Under the pieces are notes generated by a model that ran no database searches, was not told the DNA's origin, and was given only the letters and a program-made list of their open reading frames with translations. From Chara braunii (Eukaryota; Streptophyta; Charophyceae; Charales; Characeae): a DNA stretch of 50,925 nucleotides. Location: the NCBI GenBank assembly GCA_003427395.1, contig BFEA01000374.1, positions 39,871 to 90,795 on the forward strand. Reading direction: 5' to 3'. The position numbers were made by a program, and so were the translations under genes. Position 1 is the stretch's first letter, and every line of letters starts with the position of its first letter. Below are positions 28,963-37,887 of this stretch, in pieces.

Positions 28963-30999
28963 TTATCTTGCTTTAATACCGACTTTCGTAGGTTGTTTGT
29001 TTCCTACCAACAACAGTCCGACCTCCCGAAAGAGCCCTTCGTATGATTGGACATAGAAAAACTCCTCCCCTTCCTGGCCCCCATCCTTTTCTTCTTGCAT
29101 CTGGTTTACCACCCATTGCAACTCTTTCCTTTCCCAAGATTCCACTAAGCTCATCACTGCTTCNNGNCCNCCCNCNACCGCCATTGCCATTAGTTCCTCT
29201 TTCGGTCCTACTATCGCTCCCCATGAGTCTTTTTCTTCTTTGCGTCCTCGAGTGGTAACTGGTCCTTCTCTAAGTTCTGCTACTACGGCAGGTGTCCTCT
29301 TCTCCAAAGTCTGGATCAATAGTTCTCCCGATGTGCATCCCTCGCTCATCATTTCGTTATCCACCGCGAGAGTCCCTCCTTCGTATTCGAGGAAGGCGTC
29401 TATGGGCTCTGCATCCTCCATCTCTTCGGGAGTGATGCAAACCCGACTTAGCCCATCTGCCTTGTTGCGGATTCCAACAATCCGTGCGATCTTGTAATCG
29501 AACTGCCATATGAATCCTACACATCTCCCTACCGTCGGATCTATAGGCCTGTAATTTTTTAGAGCCCCTACGACATTCGTCGGATCGATCCTTAAGATGA
29601 ACCGCCTCCCAAATAGGTAGGCATGGAAGGTCTTAAGGCAATGCAGGATGGCTAGGACTTCCTTCTTGAATTGCGAGTACCGCCGTTCTGCGGAGTTCAG
29701 CGTTCTACTTTCGAACCTAATCGGCCTCTCTTTTCCTCCCTCATCCCTTTGAATCAACACACCTCCTACGGCCAAAGGTCCTCCATCTGTCTCTAGGACG
29801 AAGGGTCGTCCCACTTCGTCATTAANACAAGGCNCGGACAGGGCGACTGTCTCAGATGTCAATATGTCCTTGAGCCTTTGGACAGCTCCTTCTCGCTCCT
29901 CCGTCCAATCCATGGTTCCTTCTTCCCTGATCATAGCCCGAATAGGCTCAGCAATCTTGGCAAAGTTCTTAATGAAGATCCTCGAAAAGCCGACTACGCC
30001 TAGGAATGCCCTTACCTCCGTCGTCGTGCGCAATGGTGTCGGCCACTGTGATATCTTGTCAGTCTTTGCCGGATCCGGTTTCCTGCCGTAAGCACCGCAA
30101 CGGAATCCTAGTATAGTTACCTTCGGTACTGTTAGGATACTCTTTGGTCCACTCGCCGTAATGTTGTATACTAGGAACCGGCGGAATAAGTCCTTGATGT
30201 CCTGCAGGTGGTCCCACACAAAACGTCGGATCCCCGGATGGACTTCCGTCTCGTCCTTCTCCTGCGCGCCTTTGATCGGATTGTCATCGATGTAAGGCTC
30301 ATATTTTTCGGGGAACATGTCCCCGGCCACGGTGAGCATCCTGCGTTGCGCTTCGGCCACCGCGTTTGTGAATCCCATAGGGGTCACTTGCATCTGTAGT
30401 TGGCCTACGGGGGTGTGCATAGCGGTGTATGGCCTGTCCCGCACATCCAACGGAAGTTGGTTGTACCCTGAGTACAGATCTATAAGGGAGTAAATGCTCC
30501 GACCGGCGTGCGATTCTGCTAATAAGTCAGCCTGAGGTAGCGAGCCAGCATCCCGGATGGTTACCGCATTCAACTTCTGCAGGCCCTGAATCCACCTTAG
30601 TGTCTTGTTAGGCTTCCGAAAGACGAACCACCGGTTTGCGTATGGCGACGCCGTAGGCTTCGCAACGAAGGAGTCCATCTTTGCTCGAAGGAGGTCTGTT
30701 ACTTCTCCTGCTATCCCAAATTCATAGGACGGCCCCTTGTCATTCCAGCACTCATGTTTTACCGTGTGGATTCTGACCGAAGGGATCAACTTTGCATCCA
30801 GTCGTCCCTTCTGGTGATCACTAAAGGCAAATGCCATGTGAAACTCCTGGCAGGTCCTTTTGATCAGGCGGGTTTCTTCTTCCGTTAAGAACCCGTCTAT
30901 CCCTATCTTCATTGTGTCAGCTACCTCATCTGGTATCCGATGTCCCTCTGTCGCCCTTCTTTCTTGGATCAATCGAAGGACCTCTTCCTCCTTCTCCAT
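28963..30999 (-). CDS. Giant element reverse transcriptase and RNase H
   Basis: A 678-codon frame. The fingers begin at IHTVKHECWNDKGPSYEF (about residue 77). Then come LRWIQGLQKLNAVTIRDAG, the first palm aspartate in IYSLIDLYSGYNQLPL, QVTPMGFTNAVAEAQRR and the catalytic YIDD (236-239) in YIDDNPIKGAQ. After VRAFLGVVGFSRIFIKNF comes RNase H with FVLETDGGPLAVGGVL (~400). NAVTIRDAG, IDD-x-PIKG and PGIRRFVWDHLQD are features I associate with basidiomycete Ty3/gypsy elements, not with plant chromoviruses. Ns occur near 29164-29175 and 29826-29834. The C-terminal ~170 residues are linker to integrase. Confidence 0.92.
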   Translation of the reverse strand: MEKEEEVLRLIQERRATEGHRIPDEVADTMKIGIDGFLTEEETRLIKRTCQEFHMAFAFSDHQKGRLDAKLIPSVRIHTVKHECWNDKGPSYEFGIAGEVTDLLRAKMDSFVAKPTASPYANRWFVFRKPNKTLRWIQGLQKLNAVTIRDAGSLPQADLLAESHAGRSIYSLIDLYSGYNQLPLDVRDRPYTAMHTPVGQLQMQVTPMGFTNAVAEAQRRMLTVAGDMFPEKYEPYIDDNPIKGAQEKDETEVHPGIRRFVWDHLQDIKDLFRRFLVYNITASGPKSILTVPKVTILGFRCGAYGRKPDPAKTDKISQWPTPLRTTTEVRAFLGVVGFSRIFIKNFAKIAEPIRAMIREEGTMDWTEEREGAVQRLKDILTSETVALSXPCXNDEVGRPFVLETDGGPLAVGGVLIQRDEGGKERPIRFESRTLNSAERRYSQFKKEVLAILHCLKTFHAYLFGRRFILRIDPTNVVGALKNYRPIDPTVGRCVGFIWQFDYKIARIVGIRNKADGLSRVCITPEEMEDAEPIDAFLEYEGGTLAVDNEMMSEGCTSGELLIQTLEKRTPAVVAELREGPVTTRGRKEEKDSWGAIVGPKEELMAMAXXXXXEAVMSLVESWERKELQWVVNQMQEEKDGGQEGEEFFYVQSYEGLFREVGLLLVGNKQPTKVGIKAR

Positions 31000-31319
31000 A
31001 GCCTCTTCCTTTGATGTCTCTAGCAGGATCGAGACCGTTTTTGCTTTCTTCCCTACCGGCTTGTACTTTCGAACGCTTCCTTCCGGGATCTTTCTCCTAA
31101 AAAATGAACGGTCGGAATCGCCCTCCTCGCCTCTACGACTCGTTGTTAAATACTAACTAGTTTCCCATTCAGGCAATACCCCCTTTGCACCTCTCCTTCG
31201 AACTTGGCCAAGGCTGCTGAGTCCACTCCTACCTTGTGGTATCTGAGGGCCTTGATGAGTTGCAATAGATCGGGGATCTCGAGTGCGATTTCCGGCACGT
31301 CTATGCGTACTTCTTTCCG

Positions 31320-32337
31320 TTAGGGCAGGCTAGCACCAAGTTCGACCTCTGACTCCTTTTCCGCTACCATAATTCCTAGGACTTCATCCTCCTGCCTCCT
31401 CTTCTTCTGGGGCAGGCCCATCTTGATCCACTCCTTGTTGAATGCTTCCTCAATCATGATTTCTACCCTTTCTCTCATACCCTCCATCCGTGCGAAAGCC
31501 CCTTTTCGCGTGCNNNNNNNNNNNNNNNNNNNNNNNNNNNNNNNNNNNNNNNNNNNNNNNNNNNNNNNNNNNNNNNNNNNNNNNNNNNNNNNNNNNNNNN
31601 NNNNNNNNNNNNNNNNNNNNNNNNNNNNNNNNNNNNNNNNNNNNNNNNNNNNNNNNNNNNNNNNNNNNNNNNNNNNNNNNNNNNNNNNNNNNNNNNNNNN
31701 NNNNNNNNNNNNNTCCTCGAACGACGGCGACCATGTTGCCAATTTCCCCCTCGGGGGGTCTCCTCCCGTTCCAAGGAGTCGGAGGAGCTCTCCCCGGCCG
31801 GTCACAGGGTCCTCTATGTCTACCATGTATGAGCCATCGTGCAAGTGCATGCCTATCATCTCCACGTTCGCGCACCACGGTCTCCCGAGGATTATGTCGT
31901 GGTCCATCTCCTCCATTACGGTCATCCGCTGAAACGACCAGATCGATTCCCTGACCCCTGCCTTTACAGCACACTTCGTGATGTACCCAGCAAACGGGAT
32001 TTCCCGCCAGCTCCCCAGATGCTCTTTGTTACTTCCTTGTTTACCGTACATCATGTGATCGTTGCGAAATCTCTTCTTATGAGAGTGATTTATGCTCCCC
32101 CGTCTACAAATGCGTCGGTATGATGACTCCCGATCTGGATTTTCAGTTTCCGTACGGGCAGCGCATGAAAGCTAAGCGTCGTCCCGGGTGGCGATCTCAT
32201 GACTTCGCCGCCCTCTCGGTCGAGCAAGCTCAAACGAATGTCTGCAAAGGCCTTTTCGAGATCCTCCAAGTCCCCGTGACTCCTCTGAAGGTTAGCCACT
32301 TCCTGCGGAGGTTCCTCCTCCCTCTCCCCTTCTGGTA
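31320..32337 (-). pseudogene. Giant element protease region, broken, with N gap
   Basis: Read from ~32337 the sequence starts DGPELPEGEREEEPPQEVAN and reaches the presumed active-site loop IGSHHTDAFVDGGA, where D-G-G stands in place of D-S/T-G and a stop follows at once. The next part, in another frame (32054-31320), has ESIWSFQRMTVMEEMDHDII and ILGRPWCANVEMIG, matching the second conserved protease element (D-I-I-L-G-R-P-W). A 200-base N gap (31514-31713) hides the linker. The stop and frame change argue against activity, unless the assembly is wrong here. Confidence 0.7.
31514..31713. other. Assembly gap (200 Ns)
   Basis: Two hundred Ns. Open frames crossing it on both strands have no meaning. 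Confidence 0.95.
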
Positions 32338-32439
32338 ATTCGGGGCCATCGTGCTAGAATAGCAAAAAAAATAAACAAATAAGTCTTAGCAAGTGTAATA
32401 CTTATATGTATTATTGGAATTATAAGTTCTAATATTAAA
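32338..32439 (-). other. AT-rich spacer between gag linker and protease
   Basis: About 95 bases, close to 80 percent A+T, in a much more GC-balanced coding region. On the minus strand it starts GTAATTT just inside the stop of the upstream frame and ends TTCTAG, so GT...AG ends exist. Neither obvious acceptor joins the protease frame in phase, so an intron is only a possibility. Confidence 0.4.
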
Positions 32440-32811
32440 TTACTCTCGCCTCCGAGTCAACAGTTGTCTGAGCCCTTTGAGCAACATAGGGCTAGCCTGC
32501 AGCATGGTCTGAAAAGACACCGACACCATGGTTCTTAGTAACTTGCTAATGGTGTCGTCGAGCTCAGGCAAGGTAAAGATCGGGATTCGATACCTAAACT
32601 TCTTCTTACCGGCGGTAACCTTGTCCGCAGGCTCCTCTTCCCTAGGCTTCCCATAGACTTTCTCTGGTTCCTCGGCCCCAGGCTCCGCCTGGGGTTTGGA
32701 GCTTCCGGCGACCTCCTCCATAATGGTGTCACAGTTAATCCTTCTCCCGGCCGTTCCCCGAGTGGTTGCGTTCACCCTATCACGTCCGTCGCTTTCCAAA
32801 ATAAAGTTGGC
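32440..32811 (-). CDS. Gag-protease linker, in frame after gag TAG
   Basis: The frame continues directly from gag after its TAG stop and runs ~120 codons to a TAA. It is acidic and P/E/K-rich at first, then has KKFRYRIPIFTLPELDDTIS and MVSVSFQTMLQASPMLLKGL. A segment of this type (a stretch of the form V-S-x-S/L-x-x-L-L-x-x-S-P-x-L) occurs between gag and protease in the fungal-type elements I recall. It supports gag-TAG-linker as one former reading frame. Its role in particle assembly is unknown. Confidence 0.6.
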   Translation of the reverse strand, partial: ANFILESDGRDRVNATTRGTAGRRINCDTIMEEVAGSSKPQAEPGAEEPEKVYGKPREEEPADKVTAGKKKFRYRIPIFTLPELDDTISKLLRTMVSVSFQTMLQASPMLLKGLRQLLTRRRE

Positions 32812-34584
32812 CTACGGCCCGCGCTTCCGGAGCTGATCCCATATGATCGCGCCCACCGGTTTGGCTTCTACGACTGTTATTTCTAACCCGTTGAGCATGA
32901 TAATGGCTCGCCGCATCCCTCCTGGCGAGTTCCATTTCACCCGTTCCCCTTGTGGTCCAAATATCTCCCCCTTTAATAACCTGGTACACCTTTTTTTTAG
33001 AATATCATGGTTGAGTTTTGGGCAGGCGCGTACATTATGTCCTATCACGGTACAGTACTTGCATTGCTCGTTAGCAGGATCTCTCCGTCCGAATCCCCGG
33101 TTTGCTACACCTGGCGGGAACACAGCTTCTTGGGGAGGGAGGGCAGGTCGGGATACTTGCGCTTGCATAACCAGTAGCGCGCCTTCCATTCTTTCAATCT
33201 TATTGTCGACCCCGTGCACCCGTTCATGTAGACTTTCAATCCCCTTCTTTACCTTGTCGCCCGTCCTACCGGTCAGATCTATGATCTCTCCTTCCTTGAG
33301 CAAGGCCAACGTCTCTGTTACTACCGTTTTCTCAGCCATATCCGTTACCGTGCTAAAATCAACATCTCGCGTATTTACGAACTTGCTCGTCTGTTGGTAA
33401 GCTGACAGGATCTTGTCTTTGTCGAACTCGGAGAACTGCCTAAGGAAATATTGGCTCATTATCCGGTCCATGACCCCGGGGATCCTTAGTGCTACTAGAG
33501 TAAATTCCCGTAGGAAATCATTGTATGTTGCGAAGTTCTTCCTCTGAACTGCCGCTAGGTCGGCCTCCGTTACCATTTTCTCTGCAGCTAGGTACTTCCT
33601 CATCATCACATCCCGGGTCTCCTTCCAAGACCGGCTTGCGGCTACAATGACCATTATGTCCCGTTCTAGGCTTAACGACACATGCTGTCCTAGATGGTCC
33701 ATCTTTTCCTCCTTGGTCCACTTTAGTAACGCAGCTAGGTTCTCGTTGTCAATTAGAAACTCCGTGATGTTTGCTTCATTGAAAGTCAACTTTTTCTTGG
33801 CGTCCGCCAGATAGCCTTGATTTTTGTTTAGCGCTCGCGCGAGGGACGACACTATCTTCTTAAGGCCGCCCTCGGAGGTGCTGGCCTCGCTTGCCATACT
33901 GTTATCCGGACTTTCATTGTCGGCCTTCTGTCCCTCCCTGGTTTTCATAGTTCCTTCCGGGTCAAACCATCCCAACACTCTTTCCTTAAGGCTCCAAAGT
34001 CCTTCGCATCCTCGTGCTATTGCTGGCGTGATCGGCAGGCGGCTAGCCCTACTATCCATGGCTGGCGGAGTTGTAGCCTTTTCTGCTTCCATCCCCGGAG
34101 AGTTCTCTCTCTCTTTCCTTCTCTTGCTCGGCGTTCCCCCACGGTCACTACCTTTATCCCCTTGTCCAGTTCCACCTTGGCTGGCTTTCCGTTCGTCCCG
34201 GAATTCCTCCTGCAGAGGACCTTCTTCGTTCCCAGTCATCATTTCCTCAATCAATCTTGCCTTGTATTCCGCGGTCCTCTTGTCTATCTCGGCCAATTTG
34301 CGCCTCGTGTCCGTGACCCTCACTTTCTTAGGCATGGCTCCTTCAGAGTTTCGGGGGTTTGTCCTATCCTTAGTTCTGCCTTCCTTGGTCCCCTGGGTGC
34401 CTTGCCTGCTTCCCCCGGCTTTCCCCAAGCTTTCTCCTGTGGAGATTTCCTTCTGGTTCCCTTTGGTACCATCCGGATTTATCGATTCTCTGTCCTTCTG
34501 CCCCCCTTCGCTTTGTGCGGCACTGCCTCCTAAGCCTGGTTCTCCTTCACTCTTACGGTGATCTGTCTCCTCCTCCGCTGCCAT
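32812..34584 (-). CDS. Giant element Gag
   Basis: The ATG at 34584 (MAAEEETDHRK) is preferred over an upstream non-ATG extension to 34626. About 200 residues of charged, low-complexity N-terminus (TKGNQKEISTGES, KKVRVTDTRRKLAEIDKRT) precede the capsid-like part: TFNEANITEFLIDNENLAAL, LGQHVSLSLERDIMV and RKNFATYNDFLREFTLVA. A CCHC zinc knuckle CKYCTVIGHNVRAC near residue 520 follows. The reading frame is open throughout and ends at TAG (32814-32812), with the same frame open beyond. It forms the particle that packages the element RNA. Similarity of the capsid to fungal-type elements is by eye only. Confidence 0.88.
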   Translation of the reverse strand: MAAEEETDHRKSEGEPGLGGSAAQSEGGQKDRESINPDGTKGNQKEISTGESLGKAGGSRQGTQGTKEGRTKDRTNPRNSEGAMPKKVRVTDTRRKLAEIDKRTAEYKARLIEEMMTGNEEGPLQEEFRDERKASQGGTGQGDKGSDRGGTPSKRRKERENSPGMEAEKATTPPAMDSRASRLPITPAIARGCEGLWSLKERVLGWFDPEGTMKTREGQKADNESPDNSMASEASTSEGGLKKIVSSLARALNKNQGYLADAKKKLTFNEANITEFLIDNENLAALLKWTKEEKMDHLGQHVSLSLERDIMVIVAASRSWKETRDVMMRKYLAAEKMVTEADLAAVQRKNFATYNDFLREFTLVALRIPGVMDRIMSQYFLRQFSEFDKDKILSAYQQTSKFVNTRDVDFSTVTDMAEKTVVTETLALLKEGEIIDLTGRTGDKVKKGIESLHERVHGVDNKIERMEGALLVMQAQVSRPALPPQEAVFPPGVANRGFGRRDPANEQCKYCTVIGHNVRACPKLNHDILKKRCTRLLKGEIFGPQGERVKWNSPGGMRRAIIMLNGLEITVVEAKPVGAIIWDQLRKRGP

Positions 34585-34626
34585 TTTGCCTAGTTCTGCA
34601 TAAGCCAAAGAATTCCCAGGACACAC

Positions 34627-35039
34627 GCAATGCGAGGTATTTAGGTTCCCTAGGCTCCCAGCTCTGTTGGCTTATCTTTATAGCCTCCTTTCCTATCCCC
34701 GTTCCCTGATTGCCCTTCCTTAAGGAGGAGCCACGATTGGCCCTGCCGCCCAGCCGAGCTATGAACGTGACTGGGCTTCCTTTATCACAAGCTCGTTTGT
34801 AGTGCCCTTGTCCCGTCGACCGACGCGAGGGAGTCCGGGTTAGGCATCCTGCTAGAGGAAGCCTTTCCCGTTTTTGACCTTCAGGGTTATGGTCAATTAT
34901 TAGGAGTCTGCCCCCCCCTTCTTTGTTTTTCTAGTGGGTTTAAGCCATCCAGGTCCGAGGCCCCTTTCTTATTCCCATCGACGAACTTCCGTACGCAGCG
35001 AACTATACTCGATCTGCCCTATTGACCCGCCTGCGGATG
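34627..35039 (-). other. Spacer between ORF D and gag
   Basis: About 410 bases, no gene seen. A G-run (GGGGGGGG-like on the minus strand near 34909-34917) is the only notable feature. Confidence 0.5.
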
Positions 35040-35855
35040 CTAATCCTGCTCTCGCCCTCGCGACTCTTCTGGCTCGGTAGGCTCCTCGAATAGTTGAGCC
35101 ACCCCCGTTAGATAATTCTCCCCTATCTCGATTTCCCTTTGGATTATGTGTTCGCACCCTGTCCAGTCTAGCCGGGGCGTACAAAACATCAGGATGTGGA
35201 TGACTTCTAGTAATTCGTGGGCCCTGTTTCCCCAGAACGGCCCATGCTCCACAGCGACATCGTAGAACATCCCAATGGTAGGGGAGGGAAAGTGGCCTGC
35301 GCAGACTATTGCTGAGTCTGCCAGCTCCCGCGCCCTTGCGAGGCTTCCGAAGACGAGGTCTATCATAAAAAGGGGTACTCGACATCTCAGCGGTGTGGTC
35401 GGTGCCCTGAACTCCCTCCAACCTCCCATCTCCACCCGGGTTCGCAAGCCCACGTTCCTCCTTCCCCTGACCGAATGTCCTATCCGGGTCAACGTCCGGG
35501 CGACCCTCCGAAAGACCGGTGCCAGCTCGTGACCTTGTACTATCTCTACCCCCAACGAGTGTCAGCCGATCTCAGGCAGATACATGGTTCCGGTAACTTC
35601 CAGATTGGAAAACAGATCGTCTCCGGGTCCTCGGTTGAGTCTCATCCCTGTCCACCGACATTTTACCGACATGAAGGCGTCGTCCCTTCCCAAAGTCACG
35701 GCCCGCCATTCTACGTCGAACCCCCGATAGGTAGAACTCGACGGGAGGGATACTTCCCATCGTCCACCGTTGTTCCAGGGCGGTCCGGGGTACCGGGGCT
35801 GGCGTTCCATTCGCACACGGGGCTGGCGTTCCACTCGCTCACGTCTTGCTGCCAT
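35040..35855 (-). pseudogene. Unknown protein family copy D
   Basis: Fourth member of the tandem family. From MAARRERVERQ it reads GGRWEVSLPSSSTYRGFDVE, DDAFMSVKCRW, GTMYLPEIG, then a single in-frame TGA (35564-35562). The same frame continues with MGGWREFRAP, PLFMIDLVFGSLARARELAD, MFYDVAVEHGPFWGNRAHEL and IGENYLTGVAQLFEEP. The total is ~272 codons. The TGA falls where copy C has tryptophan (EEGWW) and copy B also has TGA. The C-terminus is acidic. I do not recognise the family. It lies ~410 bases before gag, in sense orientation. See copy A for the shared plan. Confidence 0.75.
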
Positions 35856-35974
35856 TGTTACCTTGGTGATTTCCTGCATAGTCCACATAGAAAGGGTTAC
35901 ATCCAATCTTCAGAATCCGCCCACCTTCTGTCTCCCTTGCCCTTCGTGTTTTCATTTCTTTTTTCTAGTCCCAA

Positions 35975-36766
35975 CTATCCCTCTATACCCCCGGGAGCAG
36001 TAACCTCCTCTTGCTGTTCGTATAGCCGGTAGAGATCATCTATGTAGGTCGCGCCCCGACCTACCTCTCGCCGGATGACCCTCCACATGGTCTCATCACT
36101 TATTTGTGGGACTCCTGGCCTAGTATTTACCGCTGCTCGTAGAATGCAAAGCACCTCGCGCCCTTGTTCGTCCCCGAAAGGCCCCATCTCTAGAAAGACC
36201 CGGTAGTATTATCGATACATTAGTGCTTCGTCAAAATTTAGCCTAGTTACGACAGTCACCGCCTGCTCCACTCATTCTACGCCTCCCATTTGTCTTAGCA
36301 GGAAGGATGGTTGACTCATCCATATGATCTCATTTGGCAGCTTGAAAACGCCCGCCGCGGCGACTTTTACCTCCGCCGTTACGTCATCTCGTTCCGGGTC
36401 TGCAAACTCAAACCCCTCCCGCCAGGTTATTTGCCATGCCCCTTCGAACATTCGCGCGGGGTCATCCCCGGAAGCCAAAGCAATCCCAAAGGTCCACCAT
36501 CCCTCTTCCGACAGGTGTAAGGATCCCGTCGCATGTACACGCCCTGGGAGGTTCAAGTCTACGCCCCCGAATCCCCCCCTCGCACGCCATTCCAGCTCCA
36601 CTACTAGGTACACCGTATCTTCCACCAACTCTACCCCCACCCAGTCCATTACCGGATTGCCTATCGTATTTCTTGCCGGCAGGCTTATTTCGACCCTGCC
36701 TTCTAATATTCTTGGTAGCAGGATCCCACGAGGTCTATCCTCCCAGAACGTCATTCGCCGGACCAT
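35975..36766 (-). pseudogene. Unknown protein family copy C
   Basis: Third member, ~264 codons in one frame from MVRRMTFWEDRPR. It shows LEGRVEISLPARN, DTVYLVVELEW, GSLHLSEEGWWTFGIALASG, PSFLLRQMGGVE, then TGA (36274-36272), a stretch to TAA (36211-36209), and YYRVFLEMGPFGDEQGREVL and GATYIDDLYRLYEQQ. The two stops align with H/R and D/E positions in the other copies, so each could be a C-to-T change from CGA and CAA; that is inference. No frameshift is needed. Family not recognised. Confidence 0.75.
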
Positions 36767-37073
36767 CTCGCAATGTCTCCTTTCCTGCTTTCTTAGCCCG
36801 ATTGCTGCACCCACCGAGATTTCATGCCTTTCGCGTTTTAGTCTTTCAACCCTCCCTACTTATCGTACACTGGTTCTTGCCACTATTCACGACTCATACA
36901 CATACAATTCTACCCCTGCCCCCTTTTTCCGGTTGCTGCCACTTCCTCCTTGTTTCGATCCTTATGCACCATCTACGGCCTAATGTACACACCCCCTTTC
37001 TTATGTTACACCTCGATTCACAATCACCCTCCACACTCAGGCCTTTTCGTGGTGATCGATCCCTCGTTCTTGT
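36767..37073 (-). other. Spacer between copies B and C
   Basis: About 310 bases with no recognisable coding remnant of the family or other feature. Confidence 0.5.
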
Positions 37074-37808
37074 TTAGTCGAACCACAACACCTCAAATAG
37101 TTTAAAGACATCGTCTACGTAGGAGGGTGCGGCCACCGCCTCCCGGCTAACTATGGCGTCCCAAGACTCCTCCTCTACCTCTAGACGGTCATACCTGCCT
37201 ATTCTTAGGACGATGATGACTTCCTCGGCTTTATCTCCGTAGAAGGGTCCATATTTCAATGAGAGCCTATAGAACTCCTCAGTCAGCCAGACACATTCTA
37301 TATGCACCTTTCTCATGGAGTCGGCTACTTCCAAAATGTGTTCAAACCCTCCAAACCACTCGGCTATGAACTCTGGTACCCAAGCCGTTATCCGTAGGCT
37401 TGGAGGCTTAAGTTCCTTCCATCCTCCCATCACAACTCTGCTACTAACTTCGTCCCACCCCTCGTAAGCGAACCACTTGCCTTCTTTTCGGGTTCAGGCC
37501 TCTGCATCCCCTAGAAGCCACATCGGGTCCTGTCCCATTGCTAACATAGTGCAAAACAGGTGTCATCCATCCTCGGAAAGGACAATCGTTCCGACTGACT
37601 CTACCTTGCCTTCTGCTATATCATCCCAACCTTCCTCTTCCCTTATCGGGTTCCAAATCCGCTCTATCCATACATATGATAAGTCCCAGGCAACCTCAAA
37701 CCCAATCCAGTCGCACGTGGTCCCTCTCCATCTGTTTCCTGTTGGTATAGGCATTTATATTCCTCCTCTGAGTCGCCGTGGCTCCCAACCTTTGAAGGCG
37801 TATTCCAT
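37074..37808 (-). pseudogene. Unknown protein family copy B
   Basis: Second member, ~245 codons in one frame starting MEYAFKGWEPRRL. An early TAA lies at 37757-37755. It then reads GNRWRGTTCDWIGFEVAW, LSYVWIERIW and GTIVLSEDG, TGA (37565-37563), QDPMWLLGDAEA, TGA (37496-37494), and GGWKELKPPSLRITAWVPEF, EVADSM, EEFYRLSLKYGPFYGDKAEE and APSYVDDVFKLFE. Both TGA codons align with tryptophan in copy C (EEGWW and GAWQ). There is no frameshift over 700 bases. Family not recognised. Confidence 0.75.
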
Positions 37809-37887
37809 TATCCTTTCTTCTCTAGGCAACTTTCCCTTTCCTGCACAATACCAGGCCACCCGTCCTTCCCAAGTTACCCCACCCCTC

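Noticed and set aside
31423-31974. Open frames on both strands
   Set aside because: Mostly Ns; shadows of the giant element's protease region.
32843-34561. Plus-strand frames of 185 and 245 codons opposite gag
   Set aside because: Antisense shadows of the giant element's gag, whose minus-strand frame has capsid and CCHC patterns.
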